Positions 28,738-39,042 are shown, counted from the stretch's first letter. The stretch is 64,000 bases of DNA from Gulosibacter sp. 10 (GCF_900163695.1 NZ_FUIC01000020.1:29145-93144); one strand, 5' to 3'. Program-made: numbers and translations. The notes: generated from the sequence alone by a model not told the origin.

Positions 28738-30374
28738 GCCTCGTCCTCCCCGAAGTCCTCCTCGAGCGCGTCGAAGTCCACGCCCTCCTCGGCGGCCTCC
28801 CGCTCCTCCGGCGTCGGCTTCCAGCCGTCCTCGAGCGCGAGCGCCGCCGCCTCGCCGATGAGCGTCACCGAGCCGGTGATGAGCACGCCGACCGAGTAGG
28901 GGCGGTCCTCGCCCTCGGCCTGCGCGGAGAGCCGCTGCGCGGTCTCGCGGGCGGTCTCGAACGCGTCCTGCGCGCGGTCGATCACGGCGAGCCGCTTCTC
29001 CTCGGCGGTCTCGGAGCCGATCGCGTCGGCCACCCGCTCCCCCAGCTCGAAGGCGTCGATCGACCGGGGCGAGTCGGACTGCGTGACGATGATGCGGCTC
29101 GCGACGTTCGCGATGGGCTTGATCATGCCCTCCACGTTCTTGCCGTGCAGCGCGCCGAGGACGACGATGAGCTCGTCGAACGCGTAGGTCTCGCCCACCG
29201 CCTGCGCGAGATGCGCCGCGCCGTGCGGGTTGTGGGCCGCGTCGATGAGCACGGTCGGCTCGGCGCCGATGAGCTCGAGCCGGCCCGGCGAGACGGCGGA
29301 GGCGGTGCCCTGCACCACCGTGTCGTAGTCGAGCTCCCGCTCGCCGCCGAAGAACGCCTCCACGGCCGCGATCGCGAGGGCCGCGTTGTGCGCCTGGTAC
29401 TCGCCCGCGAGCGCCACCGGCAGGTCGTCGTACTGCCCCGCGATGCCGCGCACCGAGACGAGGCGGCCGCCCACCGCGAGCCGGTCGGCGGTCACGGCGA
29501 ACTTCTCGGGCTCGGCGTGGAGCGTGGCCTCCTGCAGCATGCAGGCGCGGCGGATGGCCTCGAGCGCCTCGGGGCTCTGGGCGGCGGTGACCACCTGCGC
29601 GCTGGGCTTGATGATGCCCGACTTCGTGCCGGCGATCTCGCCGACGGTCGAGCCGAGGCGGTCCTGGTGGTCGAGCGAGATTGGGGTGAGCACGGAGACG
29701 GCGCCGTCGGCGACGTTCGTCGAGTCCCACTCGCCGCCCATGCCGACCTCGACCACGGCGACGTCGACCGGCGCATCCGTGAAGCACGCGAAGGCCAGCA
29801 CGGTGAGCGCCTCGAAGAACGTGAGCCGCGGCTCCCCCGCCTCGTCGAGCTCGCCGTCCACGATCCGCAGGAACGGCTCGATGTCGCGCCAGTTGGCGAC
29901 CAGCCGCTCGTCGGCGATGGGCTCGCCCTCGATGGTGATGCGCTCGTTGAGCCGGATGAGGTGCGGGCTCGTGAGCAGGCCCGTGCGGAGGCCGTGCGCG
30001 CGCAGCAGCGACTCCGCGATGCGCGCGGTCGAGGACTTGCCGTTCGTGCCGGTGATGTGGATCATCGGCCACGCGCGGTGGATGTCGCCGAGCAGCTCGC
30101 ACGCGCGCCGGGTGGGCGCGAGCCGCGGCTCGGGCTGTGCCTCCCCCACGCGCTCCATGAGCTCGTCGTAGACGAGGTCGGCCTCGGCGCGCCAGTCGGT
30201 GCGCTCGAGCTCCTCGCGCTGCTCCCGCTCGCGCTCGCTGATCTCCTCGGGGTCGGACTCCGCGTCCTCCGCGGCGAGCTCGTCGAACGGCGAGCCGCCG
30301 AAGAGCTTCATGAGGTACTCGTTGGTGAGCTCCTCGTCCGGGTCGAATTCCTCGTCTTCGCGCTTCTCGTTCAT
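28734..30374 (-). CDS. folC: Folylpolyglutamate synthase/dihydrofolate synthase
   Basis: 546 residues. A Mur-ligase-family enzyme with P-loop [11 protein letters not shown] (107-116), [12 protein letters not shown] and [10 protein letters not shown] segments, and the late [12 protein letters not shown]. It adds glutamate to folates. It is longer than usual because of a very acidic N-terminal extension (about 1-85, [10 protein letters not shown]...[15 protein letters not shown]) and an acidic C-tail. The ATG at 30374 overlaps the ileS stop (ATGA), so it is translationally coupled to ileS. Confidence 0.94.
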   Translation of the reverse strand: MNEKREDEEFDPDEELTNEYLMKLFGGSPFDELAAEDAESDPEEISEREREQREELERTDWRAEADLVYDELMERVGEAQPEPRLAPTRRACELLGDIHRAWPMIHITGTNGKSSTARIAESLLRAHGLRTGLLTSPHLIRLNERITIEGEPIADERLVANWRDIEPFLRIVDGELDEAGEPRLTFFEALTVLAFACFTDAPVDVAVVEVGMGGEWDSTNVADGAVSVLTPISLDHQDRLGSTVGEIAGTKSGIIKPSAQVVTAAQSPEALEAIRRACMLQEATLHAEPEKFAVTADRLAVGGRLVSVRGIAGQYDDLPVALAGEYQAHNAALAIAAVEAFFGGERELDYDTVVQGTASAVSPGRLELIGAEPTVLIDAAHNPHGAAHLAQAVGETYAFDELIVVLGALHGKNVEGMIKPIANVASRIIVTQSDSPRSIDAFELGERVADAIGSETAEEKRLAVIDRAQDAFETARETAQRLSAQAEGEDRPYSVGVLITGSVTLIGEAAALALEDGWKPTPEEREAAEEGVDFDALEEDFGEDEA

Positions 30375-33300
30375 GCCTCCGCCTTCTCCAGCTCGATCTC
30401 GAGGGCGCCGTAGCTGTGCGGGATCGTCGACCGCTCCGCCTCGGGGGCGAGCCCTCCCCGCACCTCGATCGCGGTCGCAAGGGTCTCGCGCGCGATGAGT
30501 CCGGACTGCGCGCGCAGCGCCTCGAGCGTCGCGTCGTCGGTGCGCAGCGCGAGGCCGATGCGGTCGCTCACCTCGAGCCCCGCGGCCTTGCGCGCGTCCT
30601 GCACGGCGCGGATCGCGTCGCGCGCCGCGCCCTCCGCGGCGAGCTCGGGCGTCACCTCGGTGTCGAGCACGAGGATGCCGCCGCCGGGCAGGAGCCCGAG
30701 CACCTCGTCGCCCCGCGAGTCGCGGATCTCGAGCTCGAGCTCGTACTCGCCCTCCTGCAGCGCGATGCCGCCGGCGATCACCTCGCCGTCGCGCTCCTCC
30801 CAGTCGCCCGACTTCGAGGCCTTGATGACCACCTGGGTCTGCTTGCCGAGGCGCGGGCCGACCGCGCGCGAGTTCACGCGCAGCACCCGCGAGACGCCGT
30901 ACTCCGCGGCCGCCTCCTCGGTGCGCTCGGCCACCGCGACCTCGCGCACGTTGAGCTCGTCGGCGATGATCGAGGCGAAGGGCTCGAGCTCGGCGGCGCC
31001 CTCCACGAGCACCGTGAGGGAGCCGAGCGGCAGCCGCACCCGCAGGTGGTGCTGCTTGCGCAGCGCCTGGCCGTTCGAGACGATCTCGCGCACCGCGTCC
31101 ATCGAGCGCACGAGCGCCTCGTCGACGGGGAACTCGGAGGCCGCCGGGTAGTCGGCGAGGTGCACCGAGCGCTCCCCGGTGAGTCCGCGCCACACGGCCT
31201 CGGCGGTGAAGGGCGCGAGCGGCGCCGCGAGCCGGCAGAGGGTCTCGAGCACCGTGTAGAGGGTGTCGAAGGCCTCGCGCCCGGCCTCGGCCCCGCCCGT
31301 GCCGACCCAGAAGCGGTCGCGCGAGCGGCGCACGTACCAGTTGGTGAGCACGTCGGCGAAGTCGCGCAGGTGCGCGGTGGCGTTCGAGGCGTCGAGCGCG
31401 TCGAGGTCGGCGGTCACCGCGGCGACGGTCTCGTGCAGCTTCGCGAGGATGTACCGGTCGAGCAGGTGCGTGGAGGCCGTGCTGCGCCGCGCCTCGTAGG
31501 CGGGCGCGCCGGGGCCGTTCGCGGTGTTCGCGTAGGTGGTGAAGAAGTAGTAGGTCGACCACAGCGGCAGCAGGAACTGGCGCGTGGACTCGCGGATGCC
31601 CTCCTCGGTGACGACGAGGTTGCCGCCTCGCAGCACCGAGCTCGAGAGCAGGAACCAGCGCATCGCGTCCGAGCCGTCGCGGTCGAAGACCTCGTTGACG
31701 TCGGGGTAGTTGCGCAGCGACTTCGACATCTTGCGGCCGTCGGAGCCGAGCACGATGCCGTGCGAGACGACGCGCTTGTAGGCGGGGCGGCCGAACAGCG
31801 CGGTGGAGAGCGCGTGCATCACGTAGAACCAGCCGCGCGTCTGCCCGATGTACTCGACGATGAAGTCGGCGGGCGAGTGCGAGTCGAACCACTCGCGGTT
31901 CTCGAAGGGGTAGTGCACCTGGGCGAAGGGCATCGAGCCCGAGTCGAACCACACGTCGAGCACGTCGGGGATGCGGCGCATCGTCGACCGGCCCGTCGGG
32001 TCGTCGGGGTTCGGGCGGGTGAGCTCGTCGATGTAGGGGCGGTGCAGGTCGTCGGGGCGCACGCCGAAGTCCCGCTCGATCTCGTCGAGCGAGCCGTAGA
32101 CGTCCACGCGCGGGTGGAGCGGATCGTCGCTCTTCCACACGGGGATGGGGCTGCCCCAGTAGCGGTTGCGCGAGATCGACCAGTCGCGGGCGCCCTCGAG
32201 CCACTTGCCGAACTGGCCGTGCTTGACGTTCTCGGGCACCCACTCGATCTGCTCGTTGAGCGCGATCATGTCGTCGCGGTAGTCGGTGACGCGCACGAAC
32301 CAGCTCGAGACGGCCTTGTAGATGAGCGGCTGCTTGCAGCGCCAGCAGTGCGGGTACGAGTGCTCGTAGGACTTCTGCTGGAGCAGGCGGCCGCCGGTCT
32401 TCAGCAGCTGGATGAGCGTGCGGTTGGCCTCGAAGAGCTGGACGCCCGCGACCGGGCCGACCTCGGGCAGGAAGCGCCCGCCCGCGTCCACCGAGAGGAT
32501 GGTGGGGATGTCGTTCGCATCGCAGACCGCCTTGTCCTCCTCGCCGTAGGCGGGCGACTGGTGCACGATGCCGGTGCCGTCGCTCGTGGTGACGTAGTCG
32601 GCGACGAGGATGCGCCAGGCGTGCTGCGTGCCGAAGCGCTCGGCGTCGGCGTAGAAGTCCCAGAGCGCCTCGTAGTCGATGCCCTCGAGCTCCTCGCCGC
32701 GGAAGGTGCGGACCACCGCGTCCCTCGCCTCCTCGGGCGCGGCGTAGCCGAGCTCCTTGGCGTAGGAGGGGATGCGATCCGTCGCGAGGAGGTACCGCGC
32801 GGGGCCGTTGCCGTCGGCGGCGCCCAGCGGGCCGGCGGGCACGAGCGAGTACTCGATCCCGGGGCCCACCGCGAGCGCGAAGTTGGTCGGCAGGGTCCAC
32901 GGCGTCGTCGTCCACGCCAGGGCGCGCGCGCCGACGAGGTCGAGTGCCCGCGCCTTCTCGCCCGCGAGGGGGAAGGTGACGGTGACGGTGTTGTCCTGGC
33001 GCATCTGGTAGACGTCGTCGTCCATGCGCAGCTCGTGGTTCGACAGCGGGGTCTCGTCGTTCCAGCAGTACGGGAGCACGCGGAAGCCCTCGTAGGCGAG
33101 GCCCTTGTCGTAGAGCTGCTTGAAGGCCCAGATCACCGACTCCATGTAGGTGATGTCGAGGGTCTTGTAGCCGTGCTCGAAGTCGACCCAGCGGCCCTGG
33201 CGCTCCACGTAGTCGCGCCATTCGTCGGTGTAGCGGAGCACCGAGTCCTTCGCGGCGGCGTTGAAGGCGCCGACGCCCATGGCCTCGATCTCCTCCTTGG

Positions 33301-33640
33301 TGTTGATGCCGAGCTGCTTCATGGCCTCGAGCTCGGCGGGGAGCCCGTGGGTGTCCCAGCCGAACACGCGGTTGACCTGCTTGCCGCGCATCGTGTTGTA
33401 GCGCGGGAAGACGTCCTTGGCGTAGCCCGTGAGCAGGTGGCCGTAATGCGGCAGGCCGTTGGCGAACGGCGGGCCGTCGTAGAAGACCCACTCCTCGTCG
33501 CCCTCGCGCTGGTCGATCGACGCCTGGAAGGTGTCGTCCTCGCGCCAGAACTCGAGCACCTCGGCCTCCAGCGAGGGGAAGGAGGGGCTCGCCGGAACGG
33601 ACTCGGCGCCGGGGCCGAAGGCGGACTTCGGGTAGGACAT
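30371..33640 (-). CDS. ileS: Isoleucyl-tRNA synthetase
   Basis: 1089 residues. A class I synthetase with the HIGH-equivalent PHYGH (64-68), KMSKS in [11 protein letters not shown] (near 637), and an intact editing domain between. Its length and C-terminal region fit the longer, eukaryote-like IleRS clade. That clade includes naturally mupirocin-tolerant enzymes; tolerance here is not proven. Expression is set by the T-box leader just upstream. CAGGAG precedes the ATG. Confidence 0.96.
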   Translation of the reverse strand: MSYPKSAFGPGAESVPASPSFPSLEAEVLEFWREDDTFQASIDQREGDEEWVFYDGPPFANGLPHYGHLLTGYAKDVFPRYNTMRGKQVNRVFGWDTHGLPAELEAMKQLGINTKEEIEAMGVGAFNAAAKDSVLRYTDEWRDYVERQGRWVDFEHGYKTLDITYMESVIWAFKQLYDKGLAYEGFRVLPYCWNDETPLSNHELRMDDDVYQMRQDNTVTVTFPLAGEKARALDLVGARALAWTTTPWTLPTNFALAVGPGIEYSLVPAGPLGAADGNGPARYLLATDRIPSYAKELGYAAPEEARDAVVRTFRGEELEGIDYEALWDFYADAERFGTQHAWRILVADYVTTSDGTGIVHQSPAYGEEDKAVCDANDIPTILSVDAGGRFLPEVGPVAGVQLFEANRTLIQLLKTGGRLLQQKSYEHSYPHCWRCKQPLIYKAVSSWFVRVTDYRDDMIALNEQIEWVPENVKHGQFGKWLEGARDWSISRNRYWGSPIPVWKSDDPLHPRVDVYGSLDEIERDFGVRPDDLHRPYIDELTRPNPDDPTGRSTMRRIPDVLDVWFDSGSMPFAQVHYPFENREWFDSHSPADFIVEYIGQTRGWFYVMHALSTALFGRPAYKRVVSHGIVLGSDGRKMSKSLRNYPDVNEVFDRDGSDAMRWFLLSSSVLRGGNLVVTEEGIRESTRQFLLPLWSTYYFFTTYANTANGPGAPAYEARRSTASTHLLDRYILAKLHETVAAVTADLDALDASNATAHLRDFADVLTNWYVRRSRDRFWVGTGGAEAGREAFDTLYTVLETLCRLAAPLAPFTAEAVWRGLTGERSVHLADYPAASEFPVDEALVRSMDAVREIVSNGQALRKQHHLRVRLPLGSLTVLVEGAAELEPFASIIADELNVREVAVAERTEEAAAEYGVSRVLRVNSRAVGPRLGKQTQVVIKASKSGDWEERDGEVIAGGIALQEGEYELELEIRDSRGDEVLGLLPGGGILVLDTEVTPELAAEGAARDAIRAVQDARKAAGLEVSDRIGLALRTDDATLEALRAQSGLIARETLATAIEVRGGLAPEAERSTIPHSYGALEIELEKAEA

Positions 33641-33842
33641 GCGGTGGTCTCCTGCGGTGATGAATGACTCTCAAGGATTCAGGGACGCTCGCGCGCGGTA
33701 CCACCCCGATTGCGACCGATGCCGGCCGCCGCTTCGTTCGGCTGTGACGGGCCACCCGTTCGGTTCTACTGAGCGGGCGAGCCCCGGGGCCCGACCGCCG
33801 TTCTTCCGAAGACTCCCCGTTGATGGCGGATCTTCGTCGTTG
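33641..33842 (-). promoter_or_regulatory. T-box riboswitch (ultrashort stem I, translational) for ileS
   Basis: On the minus strand the leader carries the invariant T-box TGGTACCGCG (plus 33694-33703), which pairs with uncharged tRNA-Ile. An isoleucine specifier ATC (33822-33824) sits in the stem-I loop context GCCATCAACGGGGAG, the arrangement of actinobacterial ileS T-boxes with shortened stem I. GGTGGT of the T-box side (33700-33705) is complementary to ACCACC beside the ribosome site (33643-33648). Sequestering the site or freeing it are therefore alternative folds. Charged tRNA should repress translation. Confidence 0.92.
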
Positions 33843-33848
33843 GCGACA

Positions 33849-33877
33849 ATGCTACCGCCGTTCAGTCGTGCTCGGAA
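33849..33877 (-). promoter_or_regulatory. ileS promoter
   Basis: On the minus strand TTCCGA (33872-33877), a 17-bp spacer and TAGCAT (33849-33854) precede the T-box leader. It overlaps the 3' end of the upstream hypothetical gene. Confidence 0.65.
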
Positions 33878-34545
33878 CCGTGTCCGCTCCTGGCGATGCG
33901 ACGTCGAGCCGCAAGGTTCGCGGACGCCGCCGCGTTCGGCATCGAGGCCGTATTCGCCGCCGCAGCGCCGGAGACTCCGCCCTCCCCGGGAATCGAGACC
34001 GGCCCGGGGCCGATCCGCACGCCATGGCGCATCCCGGCCTCCTTCGCGGCGGAGAACGACTCGCGCCTGCTCCGCGCGAATGCGGATTCCGCGGCGAGCG
34101 CCGACGGCTGCTCGACCCCGTCCGCCGGCCAGGCCTGCACGAGATACTCCTCTACCGGCTCGTCCACCGCGAGGTCGACGGCGCGGTCGCGGCCACGGGC
34201 GGAGACGCGGATTCGAAGCAGCCGTACGGACGCCTCGTGCAGGTCCGCATACTCCTGGTCGATGTCGTCGCCCGGGCCGAAGACCACGGCCCGCTCCCCG
34301 TTGCGCACCGCCGCCGTGAACTCGAAGACGTCCTCCCACCCGGGTTCGACCTCGGTCGGGGCCGCATGCAGCGCCTCCGACGCGAGATCGACCGGGCCGA
34401 GATGGATGCCGGTGGCGATGACGACGGTATCCCCCGGATAGACCGCGACGAGGCCGCCGCCGTCGCCCAGTGCTTCGGGACTCGCGATGATGCCGCCGAT
34501 ATTGAGCGTCGCGCTCTCCGCGATGAGCCTCGTGACCCTGCGCAT
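33862..34545 (-). CDS. Hypothetical protein downstream of the GltS-like permease
   Basis: 227 residues, soluble, with no recognised family. The N-half (NIGGIIASPEALGDGGGLVA, then GDTVVIATGIHLGPVDL and WEDVFEFTAAVRNGERAVV) looks like a beta-rich globular domain. The C-terminal 50 residues are Ala/Arg-rich and probably disordered. It starts 15 nt after the permease stop, so they share an mRNA. Confidence 0.6.
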   Translation of the reverse strand: MRRVTRLIAESATLNIGGIIASPEALGDGGGLVAVYPGDTVVIATGIHLGPVDLASEALHAAPTEVEPGWEDVFEFTAAVRNGERAVVFGPGDDIDQEYADLHEASVRLLRIRVSARGRDRAVDLAVDEPVEEYLVQAWPADGVEQPSALAAESAFARSRRESFSAAKEAGMRHGVRIGPGPVSIPGEGGVSGAAAANTASMPNAAASANLAARRRIARSGHGSEHD

Positions 34546-34560
34546 GGCTCTCCCGACCCG

Positions 34561-35904
34561 CTACCCCGACTGCGCCGCGCGGTTGCGGGTGGCGTAGAGG
34601 TAGACGGCGATGAGCGCCGCGAAGACCGCCACCGCGCCCCAGATGCCCACGACGGCCCACGACGCGCCGGCGAGCACGAGGAAGGGCGCGAACGTCACCG
34701 CCGTGATCTCGATCGGCACGACGGGGATGAACGCGAGCGCGAAGTCCTCGAGCGTGCGCGTGCGCAGCCGCGGGTCGACGATGCGCAGCAGCGCGATGCC
34801 GGTGGGCACCGCGCCGGTGGACCAGCCCCACGTGAACAGCTGGCGCTCGAACCAGCCCTGCTGCATGACGCGGGGCGCGATGACGAGGCCGAGGAAGAGG
34901 CAGAACGCGAGGCCGAAGAGGAAGAGGATGAGCAGCGAGAGCCACTGGTCGGCCACCACGCCGGGCACGATGGAGGCGATGCCGCAGACCACGAGCAGGT
35001 CGGTGGCGGTGCCCGAGATCGAGCGCAGCGACTCCTTGTCCACGAGCCGCATCGCCTTGGTGGCGGTGAGCAGCGGGCGGATGAGCAGGCCGATCACGAA
35101 GGCGATCGAGAACAGCGGGAAGCTGATCTCGGGGAAGGCCATCTGCAGCAGCACGTTGATGCCGTAGGCCCCGGCGCAGATGGCCGCGATGAAGCCGACC
35201 TGGAAGGCGAGCGTCTCGATGGAGCCGCCCGAGAAGGTGTGGGTGCCGACGCGGGGCCGCTCGGTCTGGGTGTCGAGCACGCCGGTCTGCATGTCCTTGG
35301 GCAGCTTCGAGTACCCCTTGTACTCCTGCACCCAGCCGCGCTTCGCACCGATCTTGGCCTGGATGATGCCGCCCACGATGCCGACGAGCAGGCCCACGGT
35401 GGCGGAGGTGTAGGCGAGCGAGTTCACGGCGCTGTCGCCGGCCTCGGTGAACACCTGTCCGACCGCGGCGGCGGTGCCGAAGCCGCCCGCCCAGCCGGCG
35501 AACAGCAGCAGGCCCGTGCTGTCCGGGGTGCCGAGCAGCGGGCCGAGCACCGCGAGCACGAGCGCCATGCCCAGCGCGACCTGGAGCGCGTACATGAGCA
35601 TGCCGTAGCTCGCGAAGCCCGCGATGGAGCGGCCGACCTTGAAGATGTTGAACTCGTCGGTGAGCGCGAGGCACGCGAACACCGCGATGATGAGGATGCC
35701 GCCGTAGGTGCCGAGCTGGTCCGAGAAGGGCAGCACGCCCAGCACGTTCGGGCCGAGCACGAGCCCGAGCACGCCGGCGATCACGCTCGAGGGGATGAGC
35801 ATGGTCTGCAGCGGCTTGATCGTGGCGCGCAGCAGGGCGCCGACGACGAGCAGCAGCCCGATCAGGCCGGCGTCGACCAGCAGCGTCCAGGGGGTGTATT
35901 CCAT
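34561..35904 (-). CDS. GltS-like sodium/glutamate symporter family protein
   Basis: 447 residues with about 12 hydrophobic segments and the inverted two-half design of the GltS/ESS family. The family motif GGHGTAAA appears here as GWAGGFGTAAAVG, with Phe replacing the usual His, so the substrate may differ from glutamate. The ATG at 35904 has AAGGAG 12 nt upstream; an ATG at 35916 would abut the same site and is less likely. It is divergent from the SDR gene. Confidence 0.75.
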   Translation of the reverse strand: MEYTPWTLLVDAGLIGLLLVVGALLRATIKPLQTMLIPSSVIAGVLGLVLGPNVLGVLPFSDQLGTYGGILIIAVFACLALTDEFNIFKVGRSIAGFASYGMLMYALQVALGMALVLAVLGPLLGTPDSTGLLLFAGWAGGFGTAAAVGQVFTEAGDSAVNSLAYTSATVGLLVGIVGGIIQAKIGAKRGWVQEYKGYSKLPKDMQTGVLDTQTERPRVGTHTFSGGSIETLAFQVGFIAAICAGAYGINVLLQMAFPEISFPLFSIAFVIGLLIRPLLTATKAMRLVDKESLRSISGTATDLLVVCGIASIVPGVVADQWLSLLILFLFGLAFCLFLGLVIAPRVMQQGWFERQLFTWGWSTGAVPTGIALLRIVDPRLRTRTLEDFALAFIPVVPIEITAVTFAPFLVLAGASWAVVGIWGAVAVFAALIAVYLYATRNRAAQSG

Positions 35905-36009
35905 GAGTGTTCTCATCTCCTTCTCGGGCTCGGTAGGCGCTGCGGTCTCGTGCAGGGCCGCGATAGCCTATCCGATGCGTCCAACTCGCCCGCAACCCGA
36001 GGAGGCCCC

Positions 36010-36705
36010 ATGTCCCGCCCCGTCGCCCTCATCACCGGAGCCTCGAGAGGCATCGGCCGCGCGATCGCCGAGGAGCTCCTCGGCACCCATCGCGTGCTCG
36101 CGGGCGCCTCGAGCGCCGAGAGCCTCGAGCCGCTACTCGCGGAGCATCCCGAGGTCGAGCCCTTCGTCGCCGACGTCGCGGACGAGCGACGGCTCGCGGA
36201 TGCCGTGGCCGCCGCGGGCCTCGAGCGCCTCGACGTGCTCGTGCACTCCGCCGGAGTCGCCGACCAGCGCCGCTTCGAGGAGTTCACCCGCGAGGACTGG
36301 CGGCGCTCGTTCGAGGTGAACCTGTTCGGCGTCGCCGACCTCACCGCCCGCCTCCTGCCTGCGCTGCAGGCCGCGCACGGCGACGTGGTGTTCATCAACT
36401 CCGGCTCCGGGCACTTCTCGTACCCCACCGGGTCGGTCTACTCGGGCACGAAGTTCGCGCTGCTCACCCTCGCGGACTGCCTGCGCGAGGAGCAGCGCGA
36501 GCACGGCGTGCGCGTGACCTCCATCCACCCGGGCTTCGTCGCCACGGATATGGGGTACGCGATCCGCGACGCCGCGAACCGGGCGGGCGGCGCGGACACG
36601 TTCGTCACCCCCGGCGACATCGCCGCCGCGGTGCGCACCGCCGTCGACCTTCCCCGCAACGCGCAGGTCGAGACGGTCGTGGTGCGGCCCATGCGCAAGG
36701 CGTAG
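36010..36705 (+). CDS. Short-chain dehydrogenase/reductase
   Basis: A 231-residue classical SDR with the cofactor motif TGASRGIG (10-17), NSGSGHFS and the catalytic YxxxK in VYSGTKFALL. The substrate is unknown. GAGGAGG lies 5 nt before the ATG. It is convergent with the TetR gene with only 23 bp between. Confidence 0.88.
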   Translation: MSRPVALITGASRGIGRAIAEELLGTHRVLAGASSAESLEPLLAEHPEVEPFVADVADERRLADAVAAAGLERLDVLVHSAGVADQRRFEEFTREDWRRSFEVNLFGVADLTARLLPALQAAHGDVVFINSGSGHFSYPTGSVYSGTKFALLTLADCLREEQREHGVRVTSIHPGFVATDMGYAIRDAANRAGGADTFVTPGDIAAAVRTAVDLPRNAQVETVVVRPMRKA

Positions 36706-36728
36706 GGCCGCGCGCCGCTACCGCCGCG

Positions 36729-37295
36729 TCACATCTCCTGCCAGTCGGGCCCGAATACGGCGGTGAGGTAGTCGCCGAGCGGGCCGCGGGAGACGCCGGC
36801 CGAGGCCCATTCCATGACCGCGGTGATGGCGCCCGAGGCGATCGCCGAGGCGCGGATGAGCCGCACGGCGTCCTCGAGGTGGGGCTCGAACGTGGCGCCG
36901 GCCGGGCTCACCGTCTCGAGCGGCGCGCTCTCCAGCTTCTCGGCGAGATGCTGCACGCGCGTGGACGAGGATTCGATCGCCGCCTCGCGCGCCCGCATGA
37001 CGTCGCGGTAGGTCAGCGCGGTGGGCGGTCCGGCCACCTCGAGCAGGTGCACGAACTCGGCGAGGGTGTCCGACTGCTTGAGCGACTCGTCGACGCTGCG
37101 CCACAGGACGTCCGTCTTGATCGGGAAGTAGTTGAAGAACGAGGAGCGGCTGATGCCCGTCCGCTTCGCGATCGCGTCGGCCGACACGTTCTCCCACCCG
37201 ACCTCGAAGGCGAGCTCGCAGGCGGCCTCCTCGAGCTCCGCGTGGCTCGACGCGTTCGGGCGACCCGCGCCCGTTCTCGTCGATGTTGCACTCAT
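36729..37295 (-). CDS. TetR-family transcriptional regulator
   Basis: 188 residues. Helix-turn-helix region about 15-60 (ELEEAACELAFEVGWENVSA, then AIAKRTGISRSSFFNYFPIK), followed by a helical ligand domain. A palindrome in its upstream region (37359-37374) is a candidate autoregulatory operator. The target could be the convergent SDR. Confidence 0.88.
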   Translation of the reverse strand: MSATSTRTGAGRPNASSHAELEEAACELAFEVGWENVSADAIAKRTGISRSSFFNYFPIKTDVLWRSVDESLKQSDTLAEFVHLLEVAGPPTALTYRDVMRAREAAIESSSTRVQHLAEKLESAPLETVSPAGATFEPHLEDAVRLIRASAIASGAITAVMEWASAGVSRGPLGDYLTAVFGPDWQEM

Positions 37296-37358
37296 GAAGT
37301 TCCTCCTTCGACCGCGGCGCCGATCGGACCGCCGAGGGTCGCGGCGCGCGGCATGCGT

Positions 37359-37374
37359 ATGAATGAGGGTTCAT
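37359..37374. promoter_or_regulatory. Candidate TetR operator
   Basis: ATGAA and TTCAT are separated by TGAGGG in the region upstream of the TetR gene. The arms are short, so this is only suggestive. Confidence 0.35.
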
Positions 37375-37377
37375 CTT

Positions 37378-37417
37378 CGCATGCGCGGATGCCAGTGCCC
37401 TGGCATCCGCGCATGCG
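37378..37417 (-). terminator. Perfect 18-bp hairpin after the DUF4097 operon
   Basis: CGCATGCGCGGATGCCAG pairs perfectly with its complement across the 4-base loop TGCC. It lies 18 nt after the last gene of the kinase operon and insulates the TetR gene. TTCAT follows on neither strand as a true T-run. Confidence 0.7.
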
Positions 37418-37435
37418 TCGCGAGCGGTCCGGGGG

Positions 37436-38374
37436 CTAGCCCACCGGCGCCCCGAACTCGATGTCCCCGATGCCGAGGCTCACCGTGACGCGGGGGCCGT
37501 CCTCGCCGCCGCTCAGGTCGTAGCCCGCGTCGAGCGCCGCCGCGATCACGCGCTCGCCGGCGTCCATCCGCAACGGCTCGTCGGGCATCGCGACGCGGAT
37601 GTCGCCGATCTCGCTTGCGAGCATGGCGTCCGCCGGCAGCGACTCGCGGAGCGTCAGGTCGGCGGCGCCGGTGCTGACGTTCACGCCGAGGTGCTCGTGC
37701 ACGCGGGCGTCGACGAAGAGGTCGCCGACGTCGGTGCGCGCGTCGAGCCGTCCGTACTCGCCGTAGGCGTGGAGCGAGCCGATGTTCGTGGTCACGTCGG
37801 CGGCGGCCCCGCCCCCGTCGAGGTAGATCTCCCCCACGTCGGCGGCGAACACGCCGGAGTCGAAACGGCCCTCGTGGTGGAACCGGCCGAGCTCCACGTC
37901 GGCCTCGACGTCGCGCAGGTCGCCCTGCACCTCGAGCTCGCCGGTGCCCACCTCGGCCCGCAGGTCGAGCTCGCCCTCGAGCGAGGCGGGCAGGGTGAGC
38001 ACCGCGTTGACCCGCACGTCGGGCACGAACCACGGCCACTCGCCGGCGATCTCGAGGCGCAGCTCGCCCGCGGAGCCGTTGCGCAGCACGACCGGCGAGC
38101 CGTCCTGCGGCCAGGCGCCCTCGGCCTGGAGGGTGGCCTGCTCCTGCCCCTCGGCGAACTCGACGGTGATGTCGCCGAAGCTCGCGTCCACCACGAGGGT
38201 GTCCGAGGACTCGGCCTCGGCGGTCGCGCTGAAGGGCTTGGTGGTGCCGCTGAAGATGCCGTAGTACACGCCGCCGACGAGCAGCGCGACGAGCACGAGC
38301 GAGCCGAGGACGGTGAGCAGGATGCCCACCCAGGCGTGCCGCTGCTGCGGCCGGGATGCGGTTTCGGTGGTCAT
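37436..38374 (-). CDS. DUF4097-type membrane-anchored beta-helix protein
   Basis: 312 residues. A short cytosolic N-tail, one transmembrane helix (about 15-42, WVGILLTVLGSLVLVALLVG), then an extracellular right-handed beta-helix-like domain of repeated strands (LVVDASFGDITVEF, LDARTDVGDLFV, ASEIGDIRVAM). This resembles the DUF4097 / putative adhesin group. It is the third gene of a kinase-regulator operon (ATGA overlap with the regulator). In LiaFSR/VraTSR-like systems such a protein modulates the sensor. Confidence 0.8.
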   Translation of the reverse strand: MTTETASRPQQRHAWVGILLTVLGSLVLVALLVGGVYYGIFSGTTKPFSATAEAESSDTLVVDASFGDITVEFAEGQEQATLQAEGAWPQDGSPVVLRNGSAGELRLEIAGEWPWFVPDVRVNAVLTLPASLEGELDLRAEVGTGELEVQGDLRDVEADVELGRFHHEGRFDSGVFAADVGEIYLDGGGAAADVTTNIGSLHAYGEYGRLDARTDVGDLFVDARVHEHLGVNVSTGAADLTLRESLPADAMLASEIGDIRVAMPDEPLRMDAGERVIAAALDAGYDLSGGEDGPRVTVSLGIGDIEFGAPVG

Positions 38375-39042
38375 CGCGTGTCTCCTACCTCGTCGACCTC
38401 GACCCCGAGGAATGCGAGCACGGCGAGGACTCGCCGGTTGCCGCCCGTCTCCGCGGCGAGGCCGAGCTTCTGGAATACCTGTGAGATGTGCTTCTCGACG
38501 GAGCCCTCCGAGATGAAGAGGGCCCCGGCGATGTTGGCGTTGGACTTGCCCTCGGCCATGAGCCCGAGCACGGATCGCTCGCGCTCGGTCAGCGCGTCGA
38601 GCCGGTTGTCCCGCTGCCGGCGGCCGAGCAGCTGCCCGATCACCTCGGGGTCGAGCACCGTGCCGCCCCGCTGCACCTGCTCGATGGAGTCGAGGAACTC
38701 GGCGACGTCGGCGACGCGGTCCTTGAGCAGGTATCCGAGATACCCCTTGCTCCGCCCGATCAGCTCGGTCGCGTAGCGCTCCTCGACGTACTGCGAGAGC
38801 ACGAGGATGGGCAGGGACGGGGACTGCTCGCGCAGCGCCATCGCGGCCCGGATCCCCTCGTCCGTGAACGTCGGCGGCAGGCGCACGTCGAGGATCACGA
38901 GCTCCGGGTCGGTCTCGGCGACGCGCTCGGCCAGCGCGGCGGCCTCCGGCAGCGCGGCGAGCACCTCGTGGCCCTCGTCGGCGAGGAGCCTGGTCAGGCC
39001 TGCGCGCAGCAGGGCGTTGTCTTCACAGATCACGATGCGCAT
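38371..39042 (-). CDS. NarL/LuxR-family response regulator
   Basis: 223 residues. Receiver domain with acidic pocket CEDN (6-9), phospho-acceptor Asp52 in VILDVRLPP, and LSQ/K switch residues. A C-terminal LuxR helix-turn-helix (LTERERSVLGLMAEGKSNAN, then SEGSVEKHISQVFQKL) follows. It overlaps the kinase gene by 13 bp, so they form a cognate pair. Confidence 0.93.
   Translation of the reverse strand: MRIVICEDNALLRAGLTRLLADEGHEVLAALPEAAALAERVAETDPELVILDVRLPPTFTDEGIRAAMALREQSPSLPILVLSQYVEERYATELIGRSKGYLGYLLKDRVADVAEFLDSIEQVQRGGTVLDPEVIGQLLGRRQRDNRLDALTERERSVLGLMAEGKSNANIAGALFISEGSVEKHISQVFQKLGLAAETGGNRRVLAVLAFLGVEVDEVGDTR

Noticed and set aside
30416..33667. 1083-residue plus-strand open frame over ileS
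   Set aside because: It is the antisense shadow of the ileS gene in high-GC DNA; no domain is visible and the minus strand has HIGH and KMSKS.
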